Source: Gammaproteobacteria bacterium
Lineage (GTDB): Bacteria > Pseudomonadota > Gammaproteobacteria > Pseudomonadales > Azotimanducaceae
Direction: 5' to 3'
Assembly (NCBI GenBank): GCA_026707945.1
Contig: JAPOVV010000054.1
Span: 1 to 64,000 of the forward strand
Length of the DNA: 64,000 nt
Under the pieces are notes generated by a model. That model was not told the origin of the DNA, made no database searches, and saw nothing but the letters and a program-made list of their open reading frames with translations. The stretch's first letter is position 1. Each line of letters starts with the position of its first letter. Positions 25,903 through 34,863 of the stretch are shown here, piece by piece. The position numbers and the translations under genes were made by a program.

Positions 25903-26337
25903 TTGATGTCGGTGGGGTCGTTGACGTTAGCGGTTGCGTTTTCCGTCGCTCTCGGCAGCATCGTCGCCGTGAGCGCATGGTTGATCAACGACGCGCTCGA
26001 CGATCGTCGTGACACGCAAACGATTTTTTCGATAGCACTCGCTTATCGCGACCACATGACGACGTCACGCTGCACTCTGCCCAGTACTGCGCTCTCTTTG
26101 AGCGCGGTACGCGCATTACTAACGGCGGCTGGTCAGTCGCATGCGGTCGTTGAGGACGAAAGCGCTTGGCACATGACCTTTGATGGCGGCGTTAATCGTC
26201 AGTCGGCGGTAACCGTGTTTAAAGTGGACGGCACGTCGAACATCACGCGGTCCAACACGTTTACCTTGCCTGTAGCGGGCGGCGATCGGTCTCATGAGTT
26301 TTTCGACGTGGTCTTCGATTCAAGGGTATGTCCCTAA
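25903..26337 (+). CDS. Minor pilin-like protein
   Basis: 144 residues with an N-terminal hydrophobic helix (about 6-30) and a small soluble domain with a Cys pair (TSRCTLP and SRVCP at the C-terminus). There is no canonical G/FxxxE leader. The position between the major pilin and two tip-like proteins suggests a minor pilin or pilus-associated membrane protein. The next gene begins immediately at the stop. The family is not recognised. Confidence 0.6.
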   Translation: MMSVGSLTLAVAFSVALGSIVAVSAWLINDALDDRRDTQTIFSIALAYRDHMTTSRCTLPSTALSLSAVRALLTAAGQSHAVVEDESAWHMTFDGGVNRQSAVTVFKVDGTSNITRSNTFTLPVAGGDRSHEFFDVVFDSRVCP

Positions 26338-26937
26338 ATGCAGATGTTCAACGGTATCCTGCTCATCGCGATCCTGTTCACGGTCGTCGCGCTCGCCACG
26401 CAGTTCTGGCGCACTACCGAAGATCTCGACGAGTCGCGCCGAACCGTTGAAGGTTACTTGACCTTGATCGAGGGTCTCTACGCTTATCGAGGCGACAACG
26501 TATCGCAATGGCCGACGTCGTTCTTGGATTTATCTCGGTACTTGCCCTCGCTGCAGATCGATTCGCTCGATCCAATGCAAGCCGGATCAAACGGTGAAGG
26601 CGGACGCTACACGCTCGAAGTCACCGGCGGCATCGTCACATTAACCACGGCCGTTGCCTTGGAATCCCACGCACGATCGGTCATTCGTGAATTTGGCGCG
26701 AACGGCACGTACGCGACGACGCCAAACGGATATGCCATCACAGTCACCGTACCAGCACCCGGAGGCATTTCATTGATGCAACAGACGTTGCTCACGGACG
26801 GTACCAATAAGATGGAACGGCCGCTCTGGATGCGGAATACTGTGGTGGCGGGTGCTTCCTGTGCGGGCACGGGTATGGCGTTGGACGTAAATGGCAATCT
26901 CATGCGTTGCGATGGCGGTATTTGGCAGACCTATTAA
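26338..26937 (+). CDS. Minor pilin-like protein, paralogue of the tip head domain
   Basis: 199 residues, one N-terminal membrane helix (about 4-21), then a pilin-like domain. Its second half resembles residues 95-225 of the next protein: LTTAVALESHARSVIREFGANGTY against LTTVVENEAQASQIVDKLAGKGTY. The C-terminus GMALDVNGNLMRCDGGIWQTY lines up with GIAIDVAGRPVTC...REWRLV. It therefore looks like a bare version of the tip protein head without a stalk. Such C-terminal Cys...GGxW motifs occur in PilV-like proteins. Role in tip assembly is inference. Confidence 0.65.
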   Translation: MQMFNGILLIAILFTVVALATQFWRTTEDLDESRRTVEGYLTLIEGLYAYRGDNVSQWPTSFLDLSRYLPSLQIDSLDPMQAGSNGEGGRYTLEVTGGIVTLTTAVALESHARSVIREFGANGTYATTPNGYAITVTVPAPGGISLMQQTLLTDGTNKMERPLWMRNTVVAGASCAGTGMALDVNGNLMRCDGGIWQTY

Positions 26938-26946
26938 AAGGTTGAC

Positions 26947-29925
26947 ATGAATCCCCGCCAACGCGGCACCATTCTGATTGATGCGCTGATCGGTTTATTC
27001 ATGGTCGCAGCTGTCGTCGCGACATTGAACTACGCGTATCGGATTACTGAGCACTATGCGGCTGTCTGGGGTACCGTTGCCGGTTTCGAGCGAATGCATG
27101 AAGCAGAACGTGCGTTTCGACGCGCCGGTTTTTCCGGTACGATCGATTACACAGCCATGCAAGTGCTGATGCCGGGAATTAAGGTCCACTCACCATCTTC
27201 GGCTCACCGAAACGGGGTAGGGCGACCATACGAACTCCAAACCGTCGGCGGCGAACAAGTACTGACCACCGTTGTCGAGAACGAAGCGCAGGCCTCACAG
27301 ATCGTCGACAAGCTCGCTGGTAAAGGTACCTACACAGCTGAATCCGGAGGATTTCGGGTTTCCTATTGGTCGGTCCGCGTGGATACGCTTCAAGAATTAG
27401 TGCGCCGAAATTCCATGCACGTGACAGGTCCCCACGGTACACACCTCAAGGATCGGCTCAACTTTGGACCTGGCGCTATCGTTACCGTTCGTACGCCTTG
27501 TCTGCCGCCTGACGGGGTGCACAGCGGCGGTATTGCCATCGACGTGGCCGGCCGACCGGTTACGTGCGTGCGCATCGCGCCAGGTACCGCGATTCCAGAT
27601 CGCGAGTGGCGACTCGTTGCGGCGGGATCTTCGCCACCACCGCCACCGCCGCAGACGTGCGGCGACGGGACACCCGTCTCCAATCCATCGACGGATTGCA
27701 AAGACTGCTTGGACGGTACCAACATCCCCGTCGGTAACTCGTGTCCTTTGGTTGTCATTCCGCGTTGCGGCGACGGCACTGCAGTCGTCGATCCGACCAC
27801 CGAATGTCAGGACTGTTGGGATGGAACCAACATTCATATCGCGGATTCGTGTCCACCTCAACCCACGGAACAATGCGGTGACGGGACCTACGTGTTCGAT
27901 CGCGACCTCAAGTGCCAGGACTGCACCGATGGCACCAACATTCCCATAACCGACACTTGTCCGACGCCGACCGTCCAATACTGCGGCGATAGCTCGCCGG
28001 TCACCGACCCCGCCACCGAATGCCAGGACTGCTGGGACGGCACCAACATTCACATCAGCCTGACGTGTCCTGACCTGCCAACGATCGAGAGTTGCGGCGA
28101 CGGTACGATCGTTACCGACCGCGTCACCGAGTGTCAAGACTGTTGGGACGGATCCAACATTCACATTAGCGCTACTTGCCCATCGCCACCTATTCTCGAG
28201 AGCTGCGGCGACGGCACAACCGTCGCCGACGCGACAACCGATTGCAAGGACTGCTGGGACGGTACCAACATTCCAATCGCGAACGCTTGCCCCGTACAAC
28301 CGACATGTGGCGACGGAACCCTCGTCACCGATCCATCGACCGAGTGCAAGAACTGCACAGACGGCACGAACGTCCATGTAAGTCAAACCTGCCCTACTGG
28401 CACTGCCTGTTGGGACGGTACGGTGGTGTTTCCGCCGGACACCTGTCCACCCCAACCTACCTGTGGCGACGGTACGCCCGTACCGAATACGTCGAGCGAC
28501 TGCAAGGACTGTCCCGACGGTTCGAATATTCCGGTCGGTGACTCGTGCCCAGTGGCGTGTCCATGCAACACAGGATGGGCGGATACCTTGGCAGGTTGTC
28601 CTCCGGTCACGATGAAAACATGCCCGAGCGGTTGCCCGGTTGTGTGTCCGCTTGACACATGCGCCACTCCCTCGCGAAGCGGCCCGACGTCGTGTACGTC
28701 CGGATTCAGTCTCGTCGAGACTACCGGTTCTTGCGCTATTACTGCTGAGTGTATTGCCGACGCTTGTCCCTGCGGTGCGATTCGCCAGACCGACGGCACT
28801 TGTCCTGTGGTCGACAAAACCGAACTCGGGGCGACCTCATGTCCGTCCGGGTACGATCGCGTCAGGGTCGATGAGACCGCTTGTACGATCACGCACGAAT
28901 GTCAACGGACATGCCCTTGTGGTGGAGGTACGGTTACACATCCCGCCTCATGTCCTGCGGTCATCAAGACAGAAATCGGTCCCGCGTCGTGTCCGAGCGG
29001 CTATACCCGCACCAAGACAGCGGAAGACGAATGTACCATCACTTATGAATGTCAGCAGGCATGTCCCTGCGGCGGTGGTACGGTGACTCACCCGGTCACG
29101 TGCCCAGTAATCGTTAAAGACGAGCTAGGACCCGTCACTTGCCCGACCGACTACGATCGCGTCGTGCAATCGTCAACGCAGTGTGATATCACGTACGCTT
29201 GTGAGCGCAACTGTCCCTGCGAAGGAGGTACCGTCACGCATCCAGCCACGTGTCCAGCCGTGGTCAAGGATGAATTAGGACCAGCGACGTGCCCAAGCGG
29301 CTATGTACGAACCCAAATTGCAGAGACCGAGTGCGCGATCACCTATGCCTGTCAGAAACAATGTCCGTGCAGTGGTCCCCTTGTGACTCATCCCAAAGAT
29401 TGCCCACCGATCGTGCAAACAGAACTCGGGGCGACGTCTTGCTCGATTGGCTGCGATCTGGTGACGACTGCACAAACACAATGTACGGTCACGCGCACAT
29501 GTCAGCAAACCTGTTGGGACAGTTCAGTCACGACTTGCGGGGGCGCCTGTCCTGACAAACCCGTTAGCTGCGCCAACGGCAACACGTATCCGGATTGCTG
29601 CTGTCCGGAGATGACGCCTATCGTGACGGAATTAGCGACCGAAATCGTCTGGAGCTGTCCGGCGAAGCCGGTTGTTGGCGCTCCGGTAGGTACGGTTCCG
29701 GGTCCTAACTGGACCGTCGTAACAACCGAATACGAGTGCTATATTGAGAACACGTTGGTATGCACCGGCTCAGTCGGCGCGTGTTTTGGGCCTGGGAATT
29801 ACTGCGCTAGCCCTACACAGATCTGGTACAACGAACTCACCGGAATTTGTTCCGGTCCACTTGACGCCATAGGAAACTCATGCAACACCGGTTATGTTTG
29901 CGGTGAGGCCGGTCTTGGTCCGTAG
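26947..29925 (+). CDS. Large pilin-headed Cys-rich repeat protein, candidate pilus tip adhesin (PilV-like)
   Basis: 992 residues, last gene of the pilus operon. A class III-like leader RG/TILID and a hydrophobic helix (residues 8-30) are followed by a pilin-like domain to about residue 225 and a polyproline hinge (229-235). Next come eight repeats of 32-37 residues of the pattern CGDGTxV..(T/S)(D/E)CxDCxDGTNI....CP, four Cys each, plus one partial unit. They are followed by five good repeats of about 49 residues of the pattern CPCGGGTVTHP..CP.V.K.E(L/I)G...CPSGY.R......C.ITY.C, six Cys each. A Cys-rich C-terminal domain closes the protein. It probably sits at the pilus tip in the place of PilV, with a disulfide-stabilised stalk. 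No shufflon-type inversion sites are seen. Confidence 0.75.
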   Translation: MNPRQRGTILIDALIGLFMVAAVVATLNYAYRITEHYAAVWGTVAGFERMHEAERAFRRAGFSGTIDYTAMQVLMPGIKVHSPSSAHRNGVGRPYELQTVGGEQVLTTVVENEAQASQIVDKLAGKGTYTAESGGFRVSYWSVRVDTLQELVRRNSMHVTGPHGTHLKDRLNFGPGAIVTVRTPCLPPDGVHSGGIAIDVAGRPVTCVRIAPGTAIPDREWRLVAAGSSPPPPPPQTCGDGTPVSNPSTDCKDCLDGTNIPVGNSCPLVVIPRCGDGTAVVDPTTECQDCWDGTNIHIADSCPPQPTEQCGDGTYVFDRDLKCQDCTDGTNIPITDTCPTPTVQYCGDSSPVTDPATECQDCWDGTNIHISLTCPDLPTIESCGDGTIVTDRVTECQDCWDGSNIHISATCPSPPILESCGDGTTVADATTDCKDCWDGTNIPIANACPVQPTCGDGTLVTDPSTECKNCTDGTNVHVSQTCPTGTACWDGTVVFPPDTCPPQPTCGDGTPVPNTSSDCKDCPDGSNIPVGDSCPVACPCNTGWADTLAGCPPVTMKTCPSGCPVVCPLDTCATPSRSGPTSCTSGFSLVETTGSCAITAECIADACPCGAIRQTDGTCPVVDKTELGATSCPSGYDRVRVDETACTITHECQRTCPCGGGTVTHPASCPAVIKTEIGPASCPSGYTRTKTAEDECTITYECQQACPCGGGTVTHPVTCPVIVKDELGPVTCPTDYDRVVQSSTQCDITYACERNCPCEGGTVTHPATCPAVVKDELGPATCPSGYVRTQIAETECAITYACQKQCPCSGPLVTHPKDCPPIVQTELGATSCSIGCDLVTTAQTQCTVTRTCQQTCWDSSVTTCGGACPDKPVSCANGNTYPDCCCPEMTPIVTELATEIVWSCPAKPVVGAPVGTVPGPNWTVVTTEYECYIENTLVCTGSVGACFGPGNYCASPTQIWYNELTGICSGPLDAIGNSCNTGYVCGEAGLGP
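27658..28557 (+). repeat. Coding tandem repeats, CGDGT family
   Basis: Eight in-frame units of roughly 96-111 bp inside the tip-protein gene, plus an incomplete unit (ACWDGTVVFPPDTCP). Units are similar but not identical in DNA. They look like older duplications kept by selection, though they could still recombine. Confidence 0.85.
28558..29511 (+). repeat. Coding tandem repeats, CPCGGG family
   Basis: One divergent and five clear in-frame units of about 147 bp in the same gene, each with six Cys. The order of the two repeat families is strict, with no mixing of units. Confidence 0.85.
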
Positions 29926-29929
29926 CGCC

Positions 29930-30586
29930 CTATGGTTGGTTTAAGAACGCGTATAAGTTTCTCCAGATAAAAATCTCATTCGCTTCTGCTGAATATCGAC
30001 AAACAAACTTAGAAATGTGACCAGTGCGGCTTCGATCGCAGGTAATCCCTAACGTCTCCGCACCGTACTTATCTCGGAAAGACGCTACGTGGGCATCCAC
30101 CGCCGCTCGATGTTCCGAGGGTATCTCAGCCATCATCTGCTTGAACATATTTCGATACGCAGGACGCGTTTCACCCGTCGCTGCTACTCCAAGCCAACCG
30201 AGCGCTTCCATATTGGATTTCTTTTGACCGCCCAGACCATGTAAATAGATGTAGGAAAGACGCGCCTGCGCGTCCTTGAATCCCATGCGAGCGAGGACCG
30301 ACAATTGAGGGAACGCTTTCTCGTATTGCCTGGATTTAAAACTACGCGCCGCAGTCTCTTTCCAGCGATATACGCGCTCCATTTCCAAGATATTCATGTC
30401 GTCGCCATGAAGACGCTCACCTTCGACGAAGATTTCCTCGATGTCGTTAGTGTCATACTCTCTATCAGTACTCGAAGGTGTGACGAAAATACCTGCTGGT
30501 TCCGAAACTTCTCGGGCGTCGATATTCGGGTATAGAAATGCGATCACTGCGGCACACGCCGCGAGTTTAAATATTCTTCGTTTCAT
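29930..30586 (-). CDS. Exported Sel1-like protein, paralogue of 12296-13174
   Basis: 218 residues from the ATG at 30586, which has AGGAG 7 nt upstream; an in-frame TTG at 30610 is a poorer start. A signal peptide (residues 1-24, ending NIDA) is followed by the motif IEEIFVEGER (residues 49-58), then a Sel1-like section with ARMGFKDAQARLSYIYLHG and ALGWLGVAATGETRPAYRNMFKQMMAEIP, and a C-terminal pair of Cys. The larger paralogue at 12296 shares all these parts. It converges on the pilus operon, 4 bp from the tip gene stop, and is not part of that operon. Confidence 0.7.
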   Translation of the reverse strand: MKRRIFKLAACAAVIAFLYPNIDAREVSEPAGIFVTPSSTDREYDTNDIEEIFVEGERLHGDDMNILEMERVYRWKETAARSFKSRQYEKAFPQLSVLARMGFKDAQARLSYIYLHGLGGQKKSNMEALGWLGVAATGETRPAYRNMFKQMMAEIPSEHRAAVDAHVASFRDKYGAETLGITCDRSRTGHISKFVCRYSAEANEIFIWRNLYAFLNQP

Positions 30587-30820
30587 CAGTGTTCTCCTAT
30601 GAAAACTCAAAAGCTCGACTAATTGAGTGGATATTTGAGTCTGAACGCGTGAAAAAGTCGCTTAACTATACATATATATAGGTTATAAATACTGGATTTC
30701 AAGTTCTTCGTATATCTAAGGTCCAACGCACCGTAGTCCACTAGAGTCAAACATCTTCTTTTTTCGCCGCGTTGCCCGTCTCGCGCTTCATACGCGCTAG
30801 GTGCCGACAATCGCGCATGA

Positions 30821-30866
30821 CTTGTTGACAACAAGATTGTTGTCAACAAGTTTGTTGTTATATACA
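30821..30866 (+). promoter_or_regulatory. Perfect 14-bp palindrome overlapping a probable promoter
   Basis: CTTGTTGACAACAA (30821-30834) and its exact reverse complement at 30837-30850 are separated by 2 nt. A TTGTCA at 30840-30845 and a TATACA at 30861-30866 could serve as -35 and -10 boxes (spacing 15, slightly short). The palindrome ends 42 bp before the ATPase pair and would be a strong operator for a dimeric repressor. The rest of the 306-bp gap from 30587 holds no gene that I can support. Confidence 0.6.
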
Positions 30867-30898
30867 ATTCATCAGGATTTAACTGAGAGGAGATGAAG

Positions 30899-31297
30899 AT
30901 GAAGTCATCAACCGGTAGATGGGTAGTAGATAAGGACTTTTTCGATCGCAAATTGGAACTAGAAATTCTTCAATCTCGGATACAAGATCGAAACCACATA
31001 GTTCTCAGTGGTCAACGTAGGATGGGGAAGACAAGTTTGCTCAAAGAACTTCCGCGCCGGTTAACACGCGAAGGATGGCTTGTTTTGTTCGTTGACGTTG
31101 AAGGAGCCACGAGCGCAGAGGACGCCATTGCGGATATCGCGCAAGCCGCGTACGAACACCGCCCGTTGAGGTCGCGGTTTGTTGATGGCATGAAAAACTG
31201 GCTCAACGAGAGTGTCGACGAACTCGACGTTCATAACTTCCGATTGAAATTGAGAGCCAACCTGGATAGCCGTAGTTGGCGTCGTCTCGGTGAATGA
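30899..31297 (+). CDS. Short P-loop ATPase, N-terminal half only
   Basis: 132 residues. Of two in-frame ATGs (30893, 30899) the second has GAGAGGAG at proper spacing and is preferred. It holds the start of an AAA/STAND-type ATPase: a helical lead (FFDRKLELEILQSRI), Walker A SGQRRMGKTS and a Walker B-like LVLFVDVEG. It stops before the sensor and winged-helix regions found in full-length relatives. It overlaps the next ATPase gene by 4 nt (ATGA). Either it is a truncated duplicate or a real short subunit of a two-ATPase system. Confidence 0.6.
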   Translation: MKSSTGRWVVDKDFFDRKLELEILQSRIQDRNHIVLSGQRRMGKTSLLKELPRRLTREGWLVLFVDVEGATSAEDAIADIAQAAYEHRPLRSRFVDGMKNWLNESVDELDVHNFRLKLRANLDSRSWRRLGE

Positions 31298-33972
31298 AAG
31301 CTAGCAATCAATCGGGAGTCGAAACGCAAAGTCCGATGCGCAAATTCAATCCTGGGTTGTTACAAACGGATGAGGAAATAGCCGCACAGTTCGTCGTACG
31401 CCATAACGAGTTTAGAACGTTGTGTGAGGTTGTACGCGGCAACATGAATACACCCTCATGCCAGCATGTTTTAGTTGTTGGGTCGCGCGGTCAAGGGAAG
31501 ACCATGTTGCTGACGCGCTTGGCTGCTGAAGTCCGGACTGATAGTGAGTTTTCTCGGCACTTTCTACCTGTGCAGTTCATGGAAGAGAACCAGGAGGTCG
31601 ACAGCCTAGCAGACTTTTGGATGGAGACGTTGTTCAATTTGGCACAAGAGTTTGCAACTAGCGACGTGGCTCTGCACAACGAGTTGAATGAAAAGCACGA
31701 ATCGCTAACGTCCCGTTGGGCTGAACAAGGATTTGAGGAGCTCGCACGTTCGGCGGTTCTGGAAGTGGCCGATCGGATCGGCCGGCGACTGGTGCTTTTG
31801 GTAGAAAACGTGCAATCGCTTTTCGCAGAACTGGATGAAGATTTTGGTTGGGGACTAAGGGCGATTCTCCAGTCGATGCCGCAAATCACGCTAGTAGCGA
31901 CTGCAACGAATCGATTCGATGCGCTTGACGATCCGCGCGCTCCGTTCTTTGAACTCTTCCGGCTTGTGACTCTTAACCCACTCAATACCGACGAGTGTGG
32001 ACGATTGTGGTCGATGGTTAGCAAGGCTGAGTCAAAGGAACACGAAATCAGACCACTAGAAATATTGACGGGCGGAAACCCTCGCTTGATCGTAGTCGTG
32101 GCGGAGTTCGCACGACATCGGTCTCTCAGTCAACTAATGGAAGAACTCGTGAATTTGGTTGACGAACATACGGACTATTTCCGTAGTCAGCTGGACGTTC
32201 TACCGAAACAGGAAAGACGCGTGTTTATTGCGCTCATCGATCTCTGGCATGCATCCAGCACGTCCGAAATCGCGGCACGAGCTCGTCTGGATATGCGGGT
32301 GGTGTCAACGATGATAAAACGATTGATTGATCGAGGTGCAGTGATGATCGTTGATGGGGATGGACCTCGAAATCGCCGATATGCCGCATCGGAACGGCTA
32401 TTCAGTTTCTACTACAAGCTACGTCGTGTAAATAGCGAAACTGCTGTTGTTGAATCGTTGATTCATTTCATCGTGTCCTTCTACGATGAATCGCAGGTCC
32501 ACATGCTGACCGAACAGATATTCACGCATGCGCTTGAATCCTCGGCAATTTATGCGGGCATTGAAAGTGCACTTGTTAATCGAACGCGTGCAGGTGAATC
32601 AGACTTGCGCTCCAACTGGGAACAGGTTGCGAACATATCAAAGAAAGTCAGTCACAGCGTACTGTTCGATGAGCGACTCCGTCTTATCGATGCGCTTGTA
32701 CTCGCAGGGGAGGGAAAGAATTGGGACGAGCTGCTCGAAATCACTCAGCGCTACGTGTCTGACGGATTTCTTTCGAAAGGATCACGCCACGATCACGATG
32801 TCAATTGGGCGCTCATCTCATGCGCCAGGAGCGATGCCTTCATTGGACTTAGAAACTTCGATCACGCGATCGTTGTTGGTGAGGAAGCTGAAGTAAGACT
32901 TAATGATGCGATCGACATGACGTCGATTCAAGGATTAAGGCGAATCAAATTCAATCAAGTGTGGGCACATTTTGAGCTTGGTGATTACGTTCGCGTTAGG
33001 ACCGAAAGTGAGAAGTTCGTGCGACGTTACTCCGAGTTTGACGAAACCGAAATTGCTTCGCAGGTTGCTTTCGCGCACGTCTTAGAAGCGGATGCTAATG
33101 AACGATTGGGCGATCTCACTGCCGCTATTACATTGCTCGATAAGTTTCTGCAGTCTTGCGATGAAGGCTACGACGAAGAGCTGGAACATCTGATAGCGCT
33201 TGCGCTGTTCCGAAAGAGCAAATTGCTAGGCAGTATAGGTGGTAATTTTTACCGCGCGATTGAGAGTTTTGATGCATTTTTAAACCGATTTGATGGAACC
33301 GAAGACGAGTGGATCCGTGGCTATTTGATAGCAGCAAAGCGATACCAAGGTGTTAACCACGGAATGGTCGGTGATTTCAACCAGGAAATAGCAAATTTCC
33401 AGAGTGTACTTGACAGTGTGCGAGACGGCGACCCACCTTTTCTAAAGTCGTGCTTTTTTATCGCTCTTTTGCAGAAAGGTCGAAGATTGGCGGAACTAGG
33501 TAGGCCTAGAAATGCTTTGAGCTGTTGCGATGATGCACAACGATGGTTAGCTAGAAACCCCGATATGTCGGTTCGTGCTACATCGCTGGGACTCAACTGG
33601 TTTACAAACTGTACAAGGGCGCTTGCGTTGATGTATGCCGGTGATGTCGAAGCAGCTTTGAACTCGTTACGAGAAGCTTACGAAGCATTCGACATTGAGC
33701 GCAGGTCTGATTTCGAAGAGATCATGCGACTAATACCGGAGCTTCTCGCCGCTGGTGCCGAAGCGCAGGATCTAATCGATGTGCTTCAAAGCAATGAAAA
33801 CAACGCATGGGATTTACTCCCAATGACTATTGCGTTGCAACGACGGATTGGAGCGCCCGTTATCGCCCCGGGCGAGGCAATTGAAGTAGCAAAGGATCTC
33901 GAAAAGTGTATTGAATATCGTTTGGAACGTGGGCTGCAACCTGGTTATTTCCTCAGATCTGGTTACGACTAG
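31294..33972 (+). CDS. STAND-like ATPase with C-terminal helical repeats
   Basis: 892 residues. A P-loop NTPase module carries Walker A GSRGQGKT (residues 63-70), Walker B RLVLLVEN (165-172) and a sensor region LVATATNRF, then GGNPRLIVVVAEF and a winged-helix segment (TSEIAARARLDMRVVSTMIKRLIDRGAVMIVDG). From about residue 400 on it is all-helical and TPR-like (ADANERLGDLTAAITLLDKFL, ALALFRKSKLLGSIGGNFYRAIESFDAFL). This is the plan of STAND signal-transduction ATPases, many of which act in phage defence or as regulators. The sensed signal and effector are not evident. Confidence 0.75.
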   Translation: MKASNQSGVETQSPMRKFNPGLLQTDEEIAAQFVVRHNEFRTLCEVVRGNMNTPSCQHVLVVGSRGQGKTMLLTRLAAEVRTDSEFSRHFLPVQFMEENQEVDSLADFWMETLFNLAQEFATSDVALHNELNEKHESLTSRWAEQGFEELARSAVLEVADRIGRRLVLLVENVQSLFAELDEDFGWGLRAILQSMPQITLVATATNRFDALDDPRAPFFELFRLVTLNPLNTDECGRLWSMVSKAESKEHEIRPLEILTGGNPRLIVVVAEFARHRSLSQLMEELVNLVDEHTDYFRSQLDVLPKQERRVFIALIDLWHASSTSEIAARARLDMRVVSTMIKRLIDRGAVMIVDGDGPRNRRYAASERLFSFYYKLRRVNSETAVVESLIHFIVSFYDESQVHMLTEQIFTHALESSAIYAGIESALVNRTRAGESDLRSNWEQVANISKKVSHSVLFDERLRLIDALVLAGEGKNWDELLEITQRYVSDGFLSKGSRHDHDVNWALISCARSDAFIGLRNFDHAIVVGEEAEVRLNDAIDMTSIQGLRRIKFNQVWAHFELGDYVRVRTESEKFVRRYSEFDETEIASQVAFAHVLEADANERLGDLTAAITLLDKFLQSCDEGYDEELEHLIALALFRKSKLLGSIGGNFYRAIESFDAFLNRFDGTEDEWIRGYLIAAKRYQGVNHGMVGDFNQEIANFQSVLDSVRDGDPPFLKSCFFIALLQKGRRLAELGRPRNALSCCDDAQRWLARNPDMSVRATSLGLNWFTNCTRALALMYAGDVEAALNSLREAYEAFDIERRSDFEEIMRLIPELLAAGAEAQDLIDVLQSNENNAWDLLPMTIALQRRIGAPVIAPGEAIEVAKDLEKCIEYRLERGLQPGYFLRSGYD

Positions 33973-34176
33973 AGATCCGTGTTGCGTTACCGATGCTGCA
34001 TTGACGATTGAAGCGCTACGTTGGTGAAGGCTCGACGAAAACGCGTAAACACGTCTGTGCTAATCAAGAGTAGATTTCGCTGCGCCTATTCGAATGATCG
34101 GGTGACATACGTATGTTCTGCTTTCAATAATTCATGCGACGAAGAATCGTGATTTTCATTACTAAAAACTAGGGTC

Positions 34177-34863
34177 ATGGACGAAGAGAACGTACCCGAA
34201 TGGGTTGTACGTCGACTTAGTGCTGTATTACCGGTGCTCGTAAGGTATTTCCCGGAAGAATCACTAGCGATGGGGGGAGGTACGATCCTCCAAGCGCGCT
34301 GGAATCACCGGATCTCCACGGATATTGATTTGTTCACCGCAACGGACGTATTCAACTCTGTCATAAGAACTTCTGCCGCGGAGATGGAGCGTGATCTATA
34401 CAGAATCTCAGCAGTTAACACTCATAGGTCCTGGGTAGATTTAAGTACGATTTATTGCGACGTTGAAGGAACCGAGCTCACTGTCATGCCATCTGACCCA
34501 TTGGTATTTGAAGTATGTGACCGCGTCGTTCCTAGTACGCGAGTAAAGACCGAGGCTTCCGCCTTAATCCTAAACAAGAAAATCGTTGGTAGGATGATAG
34601 GTGGCGGGGCATACGAGATTCGAGATATATTCGATTTGTACACGGCGATAAACAAAGATCGTGCGGCGTTGCGTGAAGCAATTCGACCGATCCCGCAGCG
34701 ATCTCGTGACGAAGTTTCTGCCATGCTACGATCATTACCCGATCGTTGGTTTCGAGAAACGACGAAACCGCTTCGTGGTGTTGCGAATCAACCTTCATAC
34801 AACACAATGATTGACGCAATTGCGCACGAGCTCTCCCTCTCACAGTCGCGGGAAGACGACTGA
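34177..34863 (+). CDS. AbiEii-like nucleotidyltransferase
   Basis: 228 residues with the AbiEii/AbiGii toxin signature: AMGGGTILQARWNHRISTDIDLF (Gly33-Gly35, Ser47, metal-binding Asp49 and Asp51), then KIVGRM and a YEIRDIFDLYTA helix. Family members transfer nucleotides, AbiEii-type onto tRNA acceptors, and block growth. The usual AbiEi transcription-factor antitoxin is not upstream. Instead an unrelated small gene overlaps its stop by 1 nt. Active-site acids are intact. Confidence 0.8.
   Translation: MDEENVPEWVVRRLSAVLPVLVRYFPEESLAMGGGTILQARWNHRISTDIDLFTATDVFNSVIRTSAAEMERDLYRISAVNTHRSWVDLSTIYCDVEGTELTVMPSDPLVFEVCDRVVPSTRVKTEASALILNKKIVGRMIGGGAYEIRDIFDLYTAINKDRAALREAIRPIPQRSRDEVSAMLRSLPDRWFRETTKPLRGVANQPSYNTMIDAIAHELSLSQSREDD

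Noticed and set aside
27397-28455. Long leftward ORF (352 codons) opposite the tip-protein repeats
   Set aside because: It is the antisense shadow of repeat DNA with strong codon bias; it has no domain and conflicts with the evident rightward coding sequence.
27658-29511. Tandem repeats considered as a CRISPR array
   Set aside because: Units are contiguous, in frame and coding, with no unique spacers of constant size and no cas genes.
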